From NCBI RefSeq assembly GCF_000282135.1, contig NZ_AKJW01000013.1, positions 1-37,224 on the forward strand: a stretch of DNA of 37,224 bases. The letters run 5' to 3'. Below the pieces are notes generated by a model. That model was not told the origin of the DNA. It was given only the letters and a program-made list of their open reading frames with translations, and searched no databases. Source of the stretch: Herbaspirillum sp. CF444 (GTDB lineage: Bacteria > Pseudomonadota > Gammaproteobacteria > Burkholderiales > Burkholderiaceae_D). A program made the translations under genes and the position numbers. Below, piece by piece: positions 1 to 9,228 of the stretch. Within the stretch, counting starts at the first letter, position 1; each line of letters starts with the position of its first letter.

Positions 1-782
1 AAGCGCCTGCCGTAGCCGACCGCGTCACCGGGGCCGATTTCCTGCACGCCGATGATCTCGCTTTCCAGCGTCATGGCCGGACGCAGGCCGAAGTCCTGCG
101 CCGTGCCGCCGCCCGGCGTGCCGCCGTACAGCATCACACCGGGACGCACCCAGTCGAACGCCAGCTCGGCATGCAGCAGATCCGCGGCGGAGTTCGATAC
201 GCTGCAAGAGCCGGCCAGTCCTTGCGTCGCCGTCTTGAAGCGTTGGACTTGTTCAGCCAGCGGCAAGTCGGGGTTGGCGGCATCGTCGGCATTGGCAAAG
301 TGCGTCATCATGGTGATGCTGCGCACGCAAGCCAGCTTCCGCAACCGTTCGTAGGCGGCACGATAGGCTGCCGGCTTGAAGCCGAGGCGATTCATGCCGC
401 TGTTCATTTTCAGATGGACGTCGAACCGCGTGCCGGCCGCGATCCCGGCCTGTTCCAGGAGCTGAATCTGCTCATTGCAATGCACCGCAAATTGCAATTG
501 ATGCTGCTCCAGGACGGCAATATCGTCTGCGTCGAAAAAACCTTCCAACAGCAAAATCGGCTTCTTCCAGCCCAGTTCGCGCAACTGCACCGCATAGTTG
601 ACTTCGATCAGCGCCAGGCCGTCGGCATCCGCAAACGCGCGGACCGCGCGCGCAAGTCCATGACCGTAGGCCTGAGCCTTGACCACCGCCCATGCCTTTG
701 CGTGAGGGGCGCGCGATTTTGCGACCGCAAGATTGTGTTGTAGTGCGGAAATATCTATGGTGGCGACGATTGGTCTTGGCAT
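1..782 (-). CDS. alr: Alanine racemase, C-terminal end cut by the window edge
   Basis: PLP enzyme that interconverts L- and D-alanine in the cytoplasm and supplies D-Ala for peptidoglycan. Reading the minus strand from the ATG at 780-782 gives MPRPIVATIDISALQHNL, the usual opening of Alr, then VVKAQAYGHG with the PLP-binding lysine; the commoner form is VVKANAYGHG, so N is replaced by Q. The barrel segments HLKMNSGMNRLGF and DWVRPGVMLYG follow, and the frame stays open to base 1 at FGLRPAMTLESEI and GPGDAVGYGRR. About 260 codons are present, roughly 70 percent of a usual 360-residue protein. It is divergent from lplT across about 260 bp. No strong ribosome binding site precedes the ATG, but the start agrees with the family N terminus. 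Confidence 0.93.
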   Translation of the reverse strand, partial: MPRPIVATIDISALQHNLAVAKSRAPHAKAWAVVKAQAYGHGLARAVRAFADADGLALIEVNYAVQLRELGWKKPILLLEGFFDADDIAVLEQHQLQFAVHCNEQIQLLEQAGIAAGTRFDVHLKMNSGMNRLGFKPAAYRAAYERLRKLACVRSITMMTHFANADDAANPDLPLAEQVQRFKTATQGLAGSCSVSNSAADLLHAELAFDWVRPGVMLYGGTPGGGTAQDFGLRPAMTLESEIIGVQEIGPGDAVGYGRR

Positions 783-1044
783 GGAAGCAGATGAGAACTG
801 ATAAGTTTGGTGCAAATTGAACGGCCGCGCGATGGCGGCGATAGCGGCGACGGAAATCCTGCCATCCGGGAACAAGAATCCATTTTACCGGACCAACTTG
901 TTTCTATGAAGCAGATGCGTCAAAGCCAAGCTGAGCCGGGCTGCGCTTCCTGTCCCTTATATTCCCCATCATACTTATCAGTGGCATGTCATCTTTTCAT
1001 GGTATAAAGCAAGCCGGAGATAATTTGTCACATCTTGGATACGG

Positions 1045-2307
1045 ATGAATCGCGGCTTTTACACAATCATGGCGGCGCAGTTTTTTTCGTCGCTTGCCGA
1101 TAATGCCCTGCTTATTGCTGCTATTGCACTCCTTGCGGAGATGCACTCTCCGGCATGGATGACGCCGCTGTTGAAATTGTTCTTCGTCCTGTCGTATGTG
1201 CTGCTGGCAGCCTTCGTGGGCGCTTTTGCAGATGCCTTCCCCAAAGGCAAGGTCATGTTCATCACCAACCTGATCAAGGTGGTCGGTTGCGGCTTGATGT
1301 TCTTCACCGTGCATCCCCTGATCGCTTATGCCGTCGTCGGTTTTGGCGCCGCGGCGTATTCGCCGGCCAAATACGGCATCCTGACCGAATTGCTGCCGCC
1401 GGAAAAGCTGGTCGCCGCCAACGGCTGGATCGAAGGCCTGACGGTCTGCTCCATCATCTTCGGCACGGTTCTGGGCGGTGCGCTGGTCAATCCGCATATT
1501 GCCTCCGTGTTGCTGTCGTTTGATTTCCCTGTCGTCGATTTCGACGTCAATACCCCCACCGAAGCGGCGCTTTGCGTCATCACCGTCATCTACATCGTTG
1601 CCGCGATCTTCAATCTCAACATCCCCGATACCGGCGCCCGTTACGCCCATCAGCAGCACAATCCGATCAAGCTAATCGCCGATTTTTCCAACTGCTTCAT
1701 CACATTGTGGAAAGACAAGCTGGGCCAGATCTCGCTGGCGGTCACCACCTTGTTCTGGGGCGCAGGTGCGACGCTGCAGTTCATCGTCTTGAAATGGGCA
1801 GAGAAATCCCTGCACATGCCGCTGGACAAGGCCGCGATCCTGCAAGGCATCGTGGCGCTCGGCGTGGCGCTCGGCGCAGTCGGTGCCGCGCGCTTTGTCC
1901 CCTTGCGCAAATCGCTGACCGTGCTGCCGCTCGGCATCATCATGGGGATCGTCGTCATGGCCATGACGGCGGTTACGTCGGTATGGGTCGCCTACCCCCT
2001 GCTGATCATTGTCGGCGCCTTGTCGGGTTACTTCGTGGTCCCGATGAATGCTTTGCTGCAACACCGCGGCCACGTGCTGATGAGTGCCGGCCACTCGATC
2101 GCGGTGCAAAATTTCAATGAAAACCTGTCGGTGCTGACCATGCTGGTGCTGTATGCGATCATGGTCAGGCTCAATCTCAACGTCAATATCGTGATCATCA
2201 TTTTCGGCGTCTTCGTCGCCAGCATCATGTACCTGATCATGCGCCGCCACGCAGCCAATCAGCGCGAGCACGACTCGCTGGCGCTGATCGGCGAGCACAA
2301 GCATTGA
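1045..2307 (+). CDS. lplT: Lysophospholipid transporter LplT (MFS)
   Basis: A 420-residue major facilitator protein of the inner membrane. It opens with MNRGFYTIMAAQFFSSLADN, the characteristic LplT start, and carries SPAKYGILTELLPPEKLVAANGWIEG-type text around residues 105-135 (SPAKYG and LVAANGW), seen in LplT and the transporter part of Aas. Hydrophobic segments run through nearly the whole length, with a cytoplasmic loop around 190-215. In enterobacteria LplT flips lysophospholipids inward for re-acylation by Aas; no acyltransferase gene lies next to it here, so that link is inferred from the family. A TATAAA hexamer at 1003-1008 could be its -10 element but lacks a good -35. The gene ends just before a bidirectional terminator. 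Confidence 0.9.
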   Translation: MNRGFYTIMAAQFFSSLADNALLIAAIALLAEMHSPAWMTPLLKLFFVLSYVLLAAFVGAFADAFPKGKVMFITNLIKVVGCGLMFFTVHPLIAYAVVGFGAAAYSPAKYGILTELLPPEKLVAANGWIEGLTVCSIIFGTVLGGALVNPHIASVLLSFDFPVVDFDVNTPTEAALCVITVIYIVAAIFNLNIPDTGARYAHQQHNPIKLIADFSNCFITLWKDKLGQISLAVTTLFWGAGATLQFIVLKWAEKSLHMPLDKAAILQGIVALGVALGAVGAARFVPLRKSLTVLPLGIIMGIVVMAMTAVTSVWVAYPLLIIVGALSGYFVVPMNALLQHRGHVLMSAGHSIAVQNFNENLSVLTMLVLYAIMVRLNLNVNIVIIIFGVFVASIMYLIMRRHAANQREHDSLALIGEHKH

Positions 2308-2340
2308 TCCGACATAGCCTTCCGGCCGACTGCGATAAAA

Positions 2341-2377
2341 AAGCGCGTTCTTGAAAATTCTCAAGACGCGCTTTTTT
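2341..2377. terminator. Bidirectional rho-independent terminator
   Basis: Arms AAGCGCGTTCTTGA (2341-2354) and TCAAGACGCGCTT (2361-2373) pair with one bulged base around a six-base loop. A T run follows on the plus strand (2372-2377), and an A run before the stem (2337-2342) serves the minus strand. It sits between the convergent lplT and DUF1853 genes and can end transcription from both. Confidence 0.88.
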
Positions 2378-2406
2378 GTCGCCAGCAGCAGCTTATCAAT
2401 GCAGCA

Positions 2407-3426
2407 TCAATATTTGACCACGGCATGCTGCACGCGCTGCGCGGCCTTCTCCCGCCAATCGTCCGGCACGATAAATCCACGCTGACGCTCCAGCACGACG
2501 TCGCCATGTCGATCACAAACGGCAATCATCACCGGCGCCAGCGTCTCGGCAAAGCTGTGCGAGACGCTTTCATGCAACTGATCCGCCGAAAGCGCACTGG
2601 CGACCGGTGCACGCGCCGGCGCCAGCCATTCGAGGCGCGGCAACACCAGATAATGCCGGGCAAGCGACAAGTCCAATGCCGATAATTCACACCAAAAGCC
2701 ATGGCAATGCCCCGCAGCGATACCCAATCCCGGCGGCAGCGACATGGCGGCAACCGCGTCGCGATAAAACAACCAGCCCTTGACCAGGGCCTGCGCCTGC
2801 GTCACGGGCTGCGACAAGTACTGCGCGGCGGCAGGATGTTCCGCCAACTTCAGTTGCTGCTGCATGATCTTGTCCATCTTGGCGCCCAGCGAATCCGCGA
2901 GATTCGGCCCGACAAAGGCATCCGCCTGCATCTGCGCCTGATGCGACTCCAGCAGGTAAAACTTGGTTGCGAATTCCCAATGCACGGCGCCGGTATGCCG
3001 TTCGTCGTGCACGAGGAAATCGAACTCGCCTATCGTATCGTTCGGGCCGTTGCGCACCTGCACATTGTGCGCAATCAGTCGTCCGGTTTCCCGCAAATAG
3101 AAGGTGAGCAGTTTCTCCGCATAGCGCCCCAGTCGCGCCGAGGGCTGGGCGTTGATCAGCGCATAGAGGGCGCGCGGATTGCGATCGAGGGTGTGCAGCC
3201 AGGTGACATCCATGTCGCTGAGCGGACCCAGCGTCGCGATGCGTCCGATCCAGCGCGCTGCATGGGCGTCCAGCAAATCGGGCGCTTCCAGCAACCAGGC
3301 CAGGGCGCGCACATGAGGATCGCGCAAACCTTCCCAACGCTGATGAAATTGCGACTGATAGCTTGGCCCGGCTGCGTCGGTCCGACTGTTGAGTTCCGGA
3401 GACGGCTCAGTTTGCAGTGTCGGCAT
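2407..3426 (-). CDS. DUF1853 family protein
   Basis: A 339-residue soluble protein with no signal peptide or membrane segment. It matches the DUF1853 pattern as I remember it: RYAEKLLTFYL at about 101-111, IGEFDFLV at 132-139 and HWEFATKFYL at 149-158. The acidic residues E134/D136 followed by E151 and K155 resemble the core of PD-(D/E)XK nuclease-like folds, to which I recall this family being linked; activity is unproven and this part is inference. The start overlaps the end of the upstream uracil-DNA glycosylase gene by 20 bp, so the two are probably translated from one message with rimI and tsaB. Its place beside a DNA repair glycosylase agrees with, but does not prove, a role in nucleic acid metabolism. 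Confidence 0.8.
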   Translation of the reverse strand: MPTLQTEPSPELNSRTDAAGPSYQSQFHQRWEGLRDPHVRALAWLLEAPDLLDAHAARWIGRIATLGPLSDMDVTWLHTLDRNPRALYALINAQPSARLGRYAEKLLTFYLRETGRLIAHNVQVRNGPNDTIGEFDFLVHDERHTGAVHWEFATKFYLLESHQAQMQADAFVGPNLADSLGAKMDKIMQQQLKLAEHPAAAQYLSQPVTQAQALVKGWLFYRDAVAAMSLPPGLGIAAGHCHGFWCELSALDLSLARHYLVLPRLEWLAPARAPVASALSADQLHESVSHSFAETLAPVMIAVCDRHGDVVLERQRGFIVPDDWREKAAQRVQHAVVKY

Positions 3427-4360
3427 AAGTGCTCATGGCAAGGCAGAGATCGGCCCAGGCCTTGCTCTTGTCGCCAAGCTGCCGCAACAGGTAAGCCGGG
3501 TGGTAGGTGACAACCAGCGGCAAGTCCCGATAGCGATGGACGGTGCCGCGCAATTTCGAGACCGGCGTCGCCGGGTCCAGACCCAGCAGCGACAAGGCCG
3601 CCGTCTTGCCCAGCGCGACCAGTACGGTCGGCTGTATCAGGTCGATCTGACGTTGCAGATACGGCATGCACGACGCCACTTCTTGCGGCGAAGGCGGCCG
3701 GTCCTTGCCGTTTTCGTCGGTGGGACGGCATTTGACGATATTGGCGATATAGGCGTTGTCGCCGCGCTTGAGCCCCATGGCGACCAGCATGTTGTCGAGC
3801 AGCTTGCCCGCCGGGCCGACGAAGGGCTCGCCCTGGATATCCTCGTTGCGTCCGGGTCCTTCGCCGATGAAGAGCCATTTGGCTTTTTCGTCGCCGACGC
3901 CGAACACCGTCTTCTTGCGTCCCTTGCACAGTCCGCATTGCCGGCAATCGGCAACCGTTTCCTTGAGCTTGCCCCAGTCCATCGTGGCGATGGCGGGATC
4001 GATCTTCACTATCGGCGCGTCGTCTTCCTCATCGTCGTAAGGCATGAAGCCGCCGGAGACCATGTCGGCGCCATCCATTTCGCTCAGCCACGGCGGCAAG
4101 CCGTCGTCTGCGGCGGGAGATGCAGCTTGCGCCGGTGCCGCATCCCGCCTGGAACTGATGACGCGTTCCGGCGAGGCCGCTGCCGATACTGCCGCAGATG
4201 TCGCCGGCGCTGCAGGCACGGACTCAAGCGGCGCAGCTTGCGCCGGCTCGAGATCCTGCGTTGCTGCCGCATCGGCAGGCAGATGCCGCCGGACCCAGAC
4301 GGGGCCGACGCCGATTTCTTCCAATACCCGGGCCGAAGCGGCCAATGTGTGCAGACTCAT
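3407..4360 (-). CDS. Family 4 (Fe-S) uracil-DNA glycosylase
   Basis: Removes uracil from DNA arising from cytosine deamination or dUTP incorporation, the first step of base excision repair. Residues 1-125 form an Ala/Pro-rich, low-complexity extension missing from minimal family 4 enzymes. The catalytic part starts near 128. Four cysteines fit the 4Fe-4S pattern of thermophile family 4 enzymes: C139, C142, C211 (KCRPT) and C231, with 69 residues between the second and third. Motif GEGPGRNEDIQGEPFVGPAG at 167-186 forms the uracil pocket and TYHPAYLLR near 285-293 carries the second motif with its His. The ATG start overlaps the rimI stop as ATGA. Such proteins are often misannotated as phage DNA polymerase-related. 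Confidence 0.9.
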   Translation of the reverse strand: MSLHTLAASARVLEEIGVGPVWVRRHLPADAAATQDLEPAQAAPLESVPAAPATSAAVSAAASPERVISSRRDAAPAQAASPAADDGLPPWLSEMDGADMVSGGFMPYDDEEDDAPIVKIDPAIATMDWGKLKETVADCRQCGLCKGRKKTVFGVGDEKAKWLFIGEGPGRNEDIQGEPFVGPAGKLLDNMLVAMGLKRGDNAYIANIVKCRPTDENGKDRPPSPQEVASCMPYLQRQIDLIQPTVLVALGKTAALSLLGLDPATPVSKLRGTVHRYRDLPLVVTYHPAYLLRQLGDKSKAWADLCLAMSTYADTAN

Positions 4361-4845
4361 AGCGGTAAACTCATCACGATCGCGTCTTCGCGCGTATGTT
4401 GATCGACCGGATAGTAATTCCTGCGGCGGCCGATTTCAACGAAACCATAGCGTTTATAAACATGCAGCGCGCGCAGGTTCGACACGCGCACTTCCAACAG
4501 CATGATCGTCATTTTATGTTTGCGCGCCAGATCGACGGCGCAATCCAGCAACAAATACCCAAAACCCTCGCCCTGCACGTCTTCCGCCACGCTGATGTTG
4601 AGCAGGTGCGCTTCATCCACCGCTTCCATCACCAGGAAATACCCCAGCAGCAGCCCCGAGGGATCGCGCATGGTCAGCGTCTGGTAACCGCTGAACAGCG
4701 AATCGAGGAAATTGCCGCGCGTCCAGGGATGCGGATAAATTTTTTCCTCGATCCCCACTACCTCGTCCATGTCGGCCACCTGCATGGCGGCGAACTGCAG
4801 CCTGCCGAACTTGCTCTCCAGCGTTTGCAGCAAGGCGTCGTTCAC
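4357..4845 (-). CDS. rimI: Ribosomal protein bS18-alanine N-acetyltransferase RimI
   Basis: A 162-residue GNAT acetyltransferase. It contains the RimI hallmark EEKIYPHPWTRGNFLDSL near 33-50 and the acetyl-CoA pyrophosphate loop VAEDVQGEGFGYLLL at about 86-100. LEVRVSNLRALHVYKRYGF further on is the usual RimI C-terminal signature, giving the general acid/base and substrate pocket. In bacteria the enzyme acetylates the N-terminal alanine of ribosomal protein bS18. It sits between tsaB and the glycosylase gene, with 4-bp ATGA overlaps at both ends, so translational coupling is likely. The tsaB-rimI pairing is a very common bacterial arrangement and supports both calls. Confidence 0.92.
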   Translation of the reverse strand: MNDALLQTLESKFGRLQFAAMQVADMDEVVGIEEKIYPHPWTRGNFLDSLFSGYQTLTMRDPSGLLLGYFLVMEAVDEAHLLNISVAEDVQGEGFGYLLLDCAVDLARKHKMTIMLLEVRVSNLRALHVYKRYGFVEIGRRRNYYPVDQHTREDAIVMSLPL

Positions 4846-5558
4846 GCCGCGCCTTTCGCCAGGTTTTTTTCCAAATCACGCACCTGCCGCTCTGCCGTGG
4901 TCAGCGCGACTTTGTTGCGCAGGTACAGCGGCTGCGCATCTTGCAAAGGAATCGTCCGTCCCTGCCGAAAAGCCCTGGCGCCGAGCGTCGCGACCTGCGC
5001 CGCATGCGGCATCACTTGCGCCAGGCCGTTCGCAGCAAAAGCCTGCGCGGAAAAATCCTGCGCATACGCCGTCAATCCGTTGCCGCAAGCCTGCACGACA
5101 CCCTGCGCCTGCACGTTCGCAGCGGCCGACAAGGTCGGCTCGACCACGATTTGCCAACCATCTGCGTGATGACGATATTGCGCCCAATACACCTCGCCCA
5201 TGCGCGCATCGAGAATCGACAGCACCTCGGACGACTGCGTCCTCTCGAAACAAGCTTGCGCCATCGCCTCCAGCGTGACCACCGGCACCACCGGCAAGTC
5301 GCTGCCGAACGCCAGTCCCTGCACCACGCCGCAAGCCGTGCGCACGCCGGTGAAGGAACCCGGACCGACACCGAAGGCGATGGCGTCGCAGCGCGACAGC
5401 GCCATGCCGGCCTGCGCCAGCAATTGCTGGATCATCGGCAAGATGGTTTCGGAATGCGTTTGCACGCCCAACGATTCGCGGGCGATCAGTTCATCGCCGC
5501 GCAGCAAAGCGGCCGAGGCGAGTTCGGTGGAAGTTTCAATGGCAAGAATGATAGACAT
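4842..5558 (-). CDS. tsaB: tRNA threonylcarbamoyladenosine biosynthesis protein TsaB
   Basis: A 238-residue member of the ASKHA-type TsaB/YeaZ family. It begins MSIILAIETSTELASAALL, the expected N-terminal beta-hairpin, and has the family signature GVGPGSFTGVRTACGVVQGL near 78-97. TsaB lacks catalytic activity alone; it scaffolds TsaD and TsaE to install t6A at position 37 of tRNAs that read ANN codons. It is the first gene of the minus-strand unit tsaB-rimI-UDG-DUF1853. Only about 120 bp separate it from the divergent thioredoxin-like gene, so the promoters of both must lie in 5559-5679. Confidence 0.93.
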   Translation of the reverse strand: MSIILAIETSTELASAALLRGDELIARESLGVQTHSETILPMIQQLLAQAGMALSRCDAIAFGVGPGSFTGVRTACGVVQGLAFGSDLPVVPVVTLEAMAQACFERTQSSEVLSILDARMGEVYWAQYRHHADGWQIVVEPTLSAAANVQAQGVVQACGNGLTAYAQDFSAQAFAANGLAQVMPHAAQVATLGARAFRQGRTIPLQDAQPLYLRNKVALTTAERQVRDLEKNLAKGAA

Positions 5559-5679
5559 CCCGCTATTTTACCGCGCCGGGACGGTGCAAGCCTTGGGAGA
5601 AAAGCACTTTTCCGGACGGCGCCGCTGCCTTGCCCCCTTTGCGCCGGTTTTCCCCATCCGGAGTAGAATAGGCCGCCTT

Positions 5680-6111
5680 ATGTCCTATCAGATTTTTTCC
5701 AGCAGCAACCGCGAAGAACTTGCCGCCGCCCTGCGCAACGGCAAGTGGGTCGTCGCCTGCCTGTGCGCCGGCTGGTGCGGCAGCTGCCGCGAGTATGCCG
5801 TCAATTTTGCGGCGTGGGCCGAACGCCGCCCGGAACACCACTTCGTCTGGATCGACATCGAAGATCAGGCCGACCTCGTCGGCGACCTCGACATCGACAA
5901 TTTCCCCACCTTGCTGATGCAGCAGGGATCGACGGTCAGTTTCTTCGGCACCATGGAGCCGGACACCCGCCAGTCGGAACGACTGCTGCAGGCGCTGACG
6001 ACAAAAAGTCCGAAAGAACTGGAACACGAGGCGCGCGCCGGCGAAGAACGCCGCGGCTGGCAGGAATGCGACCTGCAAAAGCGCCTCGACGCCCTTTCCG
6101 ACGCCGCCTGA
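5680..6111 (+). CDS. Thioredoxin-like protein with CGSC active site
   Basis: A 143-residue thioredoxin-fold protein without signal peptide, so probably cytoplasmic. The redox motif is AGWCGSC (C33, C36), with Ser where thioredoxin has Pro in CGPC. The cis-proline region is DNFPTLLMQQG, near residues 70-80, as in thioredoxins. The C terminus is longer and charged (HEARAGEERRGWQECDLQKR). I chose the ATG at 5680 because the frame upstream overlaps tsaB and reads as antisense; a GGAG lies about 16 bp before it. It is divergent from tsaB and convergent with the LysR gene 12 bp away. The Ser variant is expected to change redox potential; its partners are unknown. Confidence 0.82.
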   Translation: MSYQIFSSSNREELAAALRNGKWVVACLCAGWCGSCREYAVNFAAWAERRPEHHFVWIDIEDQADLVGDLDIDNFPTLLMQQGSTVSFFGTMEPDTRQSERLLQALTTKSPKELEHEARAGEERRGWQECDLQKRLDALSDAA

Positions 6112-6123
6112 CGTTCGTCGCCT

Positions 6124-7032
6124 TCACAGCCAGGGATCCGATTCCGGCTGCGGAAACTTGTCCATGATGAAGTCCACGAAACTGCGCACCTTGGCCGACA
6201 GCAAACGCCGGCTCGGATACGCCATCATCACCGCAACCTGCCCCATCTGATAATCGGCCAGCACCCGCTGCAGCTTGCCGCAACGCAGGTCGTCGCCGAG
6301 GCTGAACGACGGCCGCATCGTGATGCCCATGCCGGCCAGCGCAAAATCGCGCAACAGGATGGCGCTGTTGGACACCAGCTTGCTGGTGATCGGAATGTCG
6401 CGTATCCCCGCTTCGGTCTTGACGTGCCAGTAATGGCGCAAATGTTCGTGCGAAAAATTGAGACAGGCATGCCGGCTCAGATCGTCGGGCGTCTCCGGCG
6501 CACCATGTTGAGCGATATACGACGGCGACGCGCACAGCACCACTTCCGCCACGCCGATCTTGCGTACCACCATGCTGGCGTCGAACTTCTGCAAGCTGCT
6601 GAAAAAACCGATGTCCATGCCTTCTTCGACCAGGTCCATGGTGCGCTCGGACAGGGTGATGTCGAGCATGACATCGGGATAAGTTTGCGAATACGCCGGC
6701 AACAACTTGCCCAGCTGTCCCTGCCCAAAGCCGACGTGCGAGTAAAGCGACAAAGTGCCCGCAGGCTTCTTGGTCTCCATCGCCACGATCGCTTCGGCTT
6801 CTTCGATTTCTGGCAGAATATGCCGCACCCGCTCCAGAAAGGCCTGTCCCGACTCCGTCAGCGACAGGCGGCGCGTCGAGCGATTCAGCAAACGCGTGCC
6901 GAGATGATTCTCCAGATCGACGATATAGCGCGTCACCACCGCATTCGACAGCGACATCATTTCGGCCGCGCGGACGAAACTGCCCTGCTCCACCACCTTG
7001 GCAAACACCTTCATTGAGTGCAGACGATCCAT
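6124..7032 (-). CDS. LysR-family transcriptional regulator
   Basis: A 302-residue LysR-type regulator. Residues 1-60 are the winged helix-turn-helix (FVRAAEMMSLSNAVVTRYI, then LGTRLLNRSTRRLSLTESG); residues about 90-295 form the substrate-binding-like effector domain. Full family length. It is divergent from the DUF4148 gene, which such regulators often control, but the target and effector cannot be read from the sequence. The ATG at 7030-7032 is the family start (MDRLHSMKVFAKVVEQGSF); no strong Shine-Dalgarno sequence precedes it. It ends 12 bp from the convergent thioredoxin-like gene with no terminator hairpin between them. Confidence 0.9.
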   Translation of the reverse strand: MDRLHSMKVFAKVVEQGSFVRAAEMMSLSNAVVTRYIVDLENHLGTRLLNRSTRRLSLTESGQAFLERVRHILPEIEEAEAIVAMETKKPAGTLSLYSHVGFGQGQLGKLLPAYSQTYPDVMLDITLSERTMDLVEEGMDIGFFSSLQKFDASMVVRKIGVAEVVLCASPSYIAQHGAPETPDDLSRHACLNFSHEHLRHYWHVKTEAGIRDIPITSKLVSNSAILLRDFALAGMGITMRPSFSLGDDLRCGKLQRVLADYQMGQVAVMMAYPSRRLLSAKVRSFVDFIMDKFPQPESDPWL

Positions 7033-7207
7033 TTTTCAAGCCTCTTATTGTTTCTCAAAACGAAATAGTGCATTGCCATTAAACCCATTTTTCTCGACCC
7101 GGGCAATAGATAAACTTGCTTCATCGATGACGAGCAAACAGCCACAAGCCAAGTCGCCCTGCTCATCGACGTGCAACTTTTCATTTACTGTTTTAGGGAG
7201 CATTACC

Positions 7208-7480
7208 ATGAACACCAAGCAAATCACTGCCGCCATCGTCCTCTTTGCCGCCGCCGGCGCCGCCATGGCTGAATCGCCATTCCCACCGGAAACCAAGTTC
7301 GTATCGACCAAGACCCGTGCCGAAGTAACCGCGGAACTGCAACAAGCGCAAGCACAAGGCCTGATCGCCAACGGCAACAACTACCCCATCGTCATCCAGG
7401 CCCGCAGCCCGTTGACACATGAGCAAGTCGTCAGCCAATCGAAGTCGGCCACCGACAACAGCGTCTACGCCGGCGCTTAA
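7208..7480 (+). CDS. Small secreted DUF4148-family protein
   Basis: A 90-residue protein with a Sec signal peptide: MNTKQITAAIVLFAAAGAAMA, with probable cleavage before ESPFPPETKF. The mature part has the DUF4148 features TRAEVTAELQQAQAQGLI and, near the end, SVYAGA. These small periplasmic proteins are abundant in Burkholderiales and their function is unknown. The start is set by AGGGAG at about 7194-7199, 8 bp upstream of the ATG; the longer open frame upstream has no such support. It is divergent from the LysR gene with about 175 bp between the starts. Confidence 0.85.
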   Translation: MNTKQITAAIVLFAAAGAAMAESPFPPETKFVSTKTRAEVTAELQQAQAQGLIANGNNYPIVIQARSPLTHEQVVSQSKSATDNSVYAGA

Positions 7481-7823
7481 TCGCCCGCGTCGTTCCATGC
7501 TGTAAGCAACAAGCAGCAAGCAATACCGCGGCCCCGCCCGCAACCACCGTCTACCCTGGTCGGCCTGCCACATGGCAGCACCAAGGTGGATGGCGTGTTC
7601 AGCATCCTCCTGCGCATTTCCCTCCCGCATCAAATTCTGCAAAACGGCCCCGGAATCGCCTGAAAACGCCTATTTTCAGCGCCTTTTGCTTGTTATTTTG
7701 GGTCTCTGCATGTAAAGTCGAGGGTTTGTTTCCTCCGGCCTTTTGTGCAGATTTTGGCAATTCCGGCAACAAATAGCAGCGCCAATAGCAGTACTCAGTC
7801 ACGCAATTCAGACCTACCTTCCT
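7481..7823. other. Intergenic leader region upstream of lysC
   Basis: No gene is supported in these 343 bp. A weak hairpin, CTGAAAA (7660-7666) with TTTTCAG (7673-7679), lies before a short T-rich stretch and could end the DUF4148 transcript. I could not identify a lysine riboswitch by eye, and no clear -35/-10 pair stands out, so the lysC promoter remains unplaced. Confidence 0.5.
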
Positions 7824-9077
7824 ATGGCTTTATACGTTCACAAATACGGCGGCACCTCGATGGGCTCGACAGAGCGCATCAAGAACGTCGCCAAGCGCGT
7901 TGCCAAGTGGCACGACGCAGGCCACCAGATCGTTGTTGTTCCTTCCGCAATGTCTGGTGAAACCAACCGCTTGCTGGGTCTGGCCAAGGAAATCATGGCC
8001 CAGCCCGACTCCCGCGAACTGGACATGCTGGCATCCACCGGCGAGCAGGTTTCCGTTGCCCTGCTGGCAATGGCGCTGCAGGCAATCGGCAAAGAAGCCG
8101 TCTCCTACGCCGGCTGGCAAGTACCGATCAAGACCGATTCCGCCTTCACCAAAGCCCGCATTCGCTCGATCGACGACGCCAAGGTGCGCAAGGACCTCAA
8201 CGCCGGCAAGATCGTGATCATCACCGGCTTCCAGGGCGTTGACGCCGACGGCAACATCACCACGCTCGGCCGTGGCGGCTCCGACACCTCGGCAGTGGCT
8301 GTCGCCGCTGCGATCAAGGCCGCGGAATGCCTGATTTACACCGACGTCGACGGCGTCTACACCACCGACCCGCGCGTAGTCAGCGAAGCGCGTCGCCTGA
8401 ACACCGTGACGTTCGAAGAAATGCTGGAAATGGCATCCCTGGGCTCCAAGGTCTTGCAGATCCGCTCGGTGGAATTTGCCGGCAACTACAAGATGCCGAC
8501 GCGCGTATTGTCGTCGTTGACCGACCCACTAATGTCGCTGGAAGAAGAAACCAAGTCCGGCACACTGATTTCGTTTGAGGAAGACACCAAGATGGAACAA
8601 GCAACCATTACCGGCATCGCATTCAGCCGCGACGAAGCCAAGATCACCGTGCTCGGCGTACCGGATCGCCCAGGCATCGCCTACCAGATCCTCGGCCCGA
8701 TCGCCGACGCCAACATCGAAGTGGACATGATCATCCAGAATCAGTCCGTCGAAGGCAAAACCGACTTCACCTTCACCGTGCCGCGCGCCGAATACGCCAA
8801 GGCCGTCGAAGTCCTCAACGCCAGCGTCAAGGCCCACATCGGCGCTGCCAACATCGTCGGCGACACCAAGGTGTCGAAGGTCTCCGTGGTCGGCGTCGGC
8901 ATGCGCAGCCACGTCGGCATCGCCTCGCAAATGTTCCGCACGCTGTCCGAAGAAGGCGTCAACATCCAGATGATCTCCACCTCCGAAATCAAGATCTCGG
9001 TCCTGATCGACGAAAAATACATGGAACTGGCCGTGCGCGCATTGCACAAGGCCTTCGATCTGGAAAATGGCAAGTGA
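7824..9077 (+). CDS. lysC: Aspartate kinase
   Basis: Phosphorylates L-aspartate, the first step towards lysine, threonine, methionine and diaminopimelate. The 417-residue protein starts [15 protein letters not shown] with the kinase KYGGTS motif; [28 protein letters not shown] text (GRGGSDTSA near 151-159) forms the ATP/aspartate site. Two ACT domains fill the C-terminal 150 residues: [20 protein letters not shown] and [19 protein letters not shown] with [20 protein letters not shown] text. Feedback inhibition by Lys and/or Thr is expected for this class. The ATG at 7824 fits the family; the frame extends upstream, but without family similarity. It lies about 150 bp before tRNA-Ser. Confidence 0.95.
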   Translation: MALYVHKYGGTSMGSTERIKNVAKRVAKWHDAGHQIVVVPSAMSGETNRLLGLAKEIMAQPDSRELDMLASTGEQVSVALLAMALQAIGKEAVSYAGWQVPIKTDSAFTKARIRSIDDAKVRKDLNAGKIVIITGFQGVDADGNITTLGRGGSDTSAVAVAAAIKAAECLIYTDVDGVYTTDPRVVSEARRLNTVTFEEMLEMASLGSKVLQIRSVEFAGNYKMPTRVLSSLTDPLMSLEEETKSGTLISFEEDTKMEQATITGIAFSRDEAKITVLGVPDRPGIAYQILGPIADANIEVDMIIQNQSVEGKTDFTFTVPRAEYAKAVEVLNASVKAHIGAANIVGDTKVSKVSVVGVGMRSHVGIASQMFRTLSEEGVNIQMISTSEIKISVLIDEKYMELAVRALHKAFDLENGK

Positions 9078-9155
9078 GCGGCAAGTAAGCAGTAACACGA
9101 GTCTCTGAAACTCCTCCGGACGGAAAAATAATTCCTCCAAAATTGCAGAGTTTCA

Positions 9156-9184
9156 TTGACCAAATCCGCATGAAAAGATATTAT
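9156..9184 (+). promoter_or_regulatory. Sigma70-type promoter of tRNA-Ser
   Basis: TTGACC (9156-9161) and TATTAT (9179-9184) are separated by exactly 17 bp, close to consensus. The expected start of transcription is near 9191, about 38 bp before the mature tRNA. CCGCAT (9166-9171) and ATGCGG (9183-9188) form an inverted repeat across the spacer and -10; its meaning is unknown. Confidence 0.75.
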
Positions 9185-9228
9185 GCGGAACTTCTTTGCT
9201 GAGGCAGCGCAGTATCTGTCTACAGCGT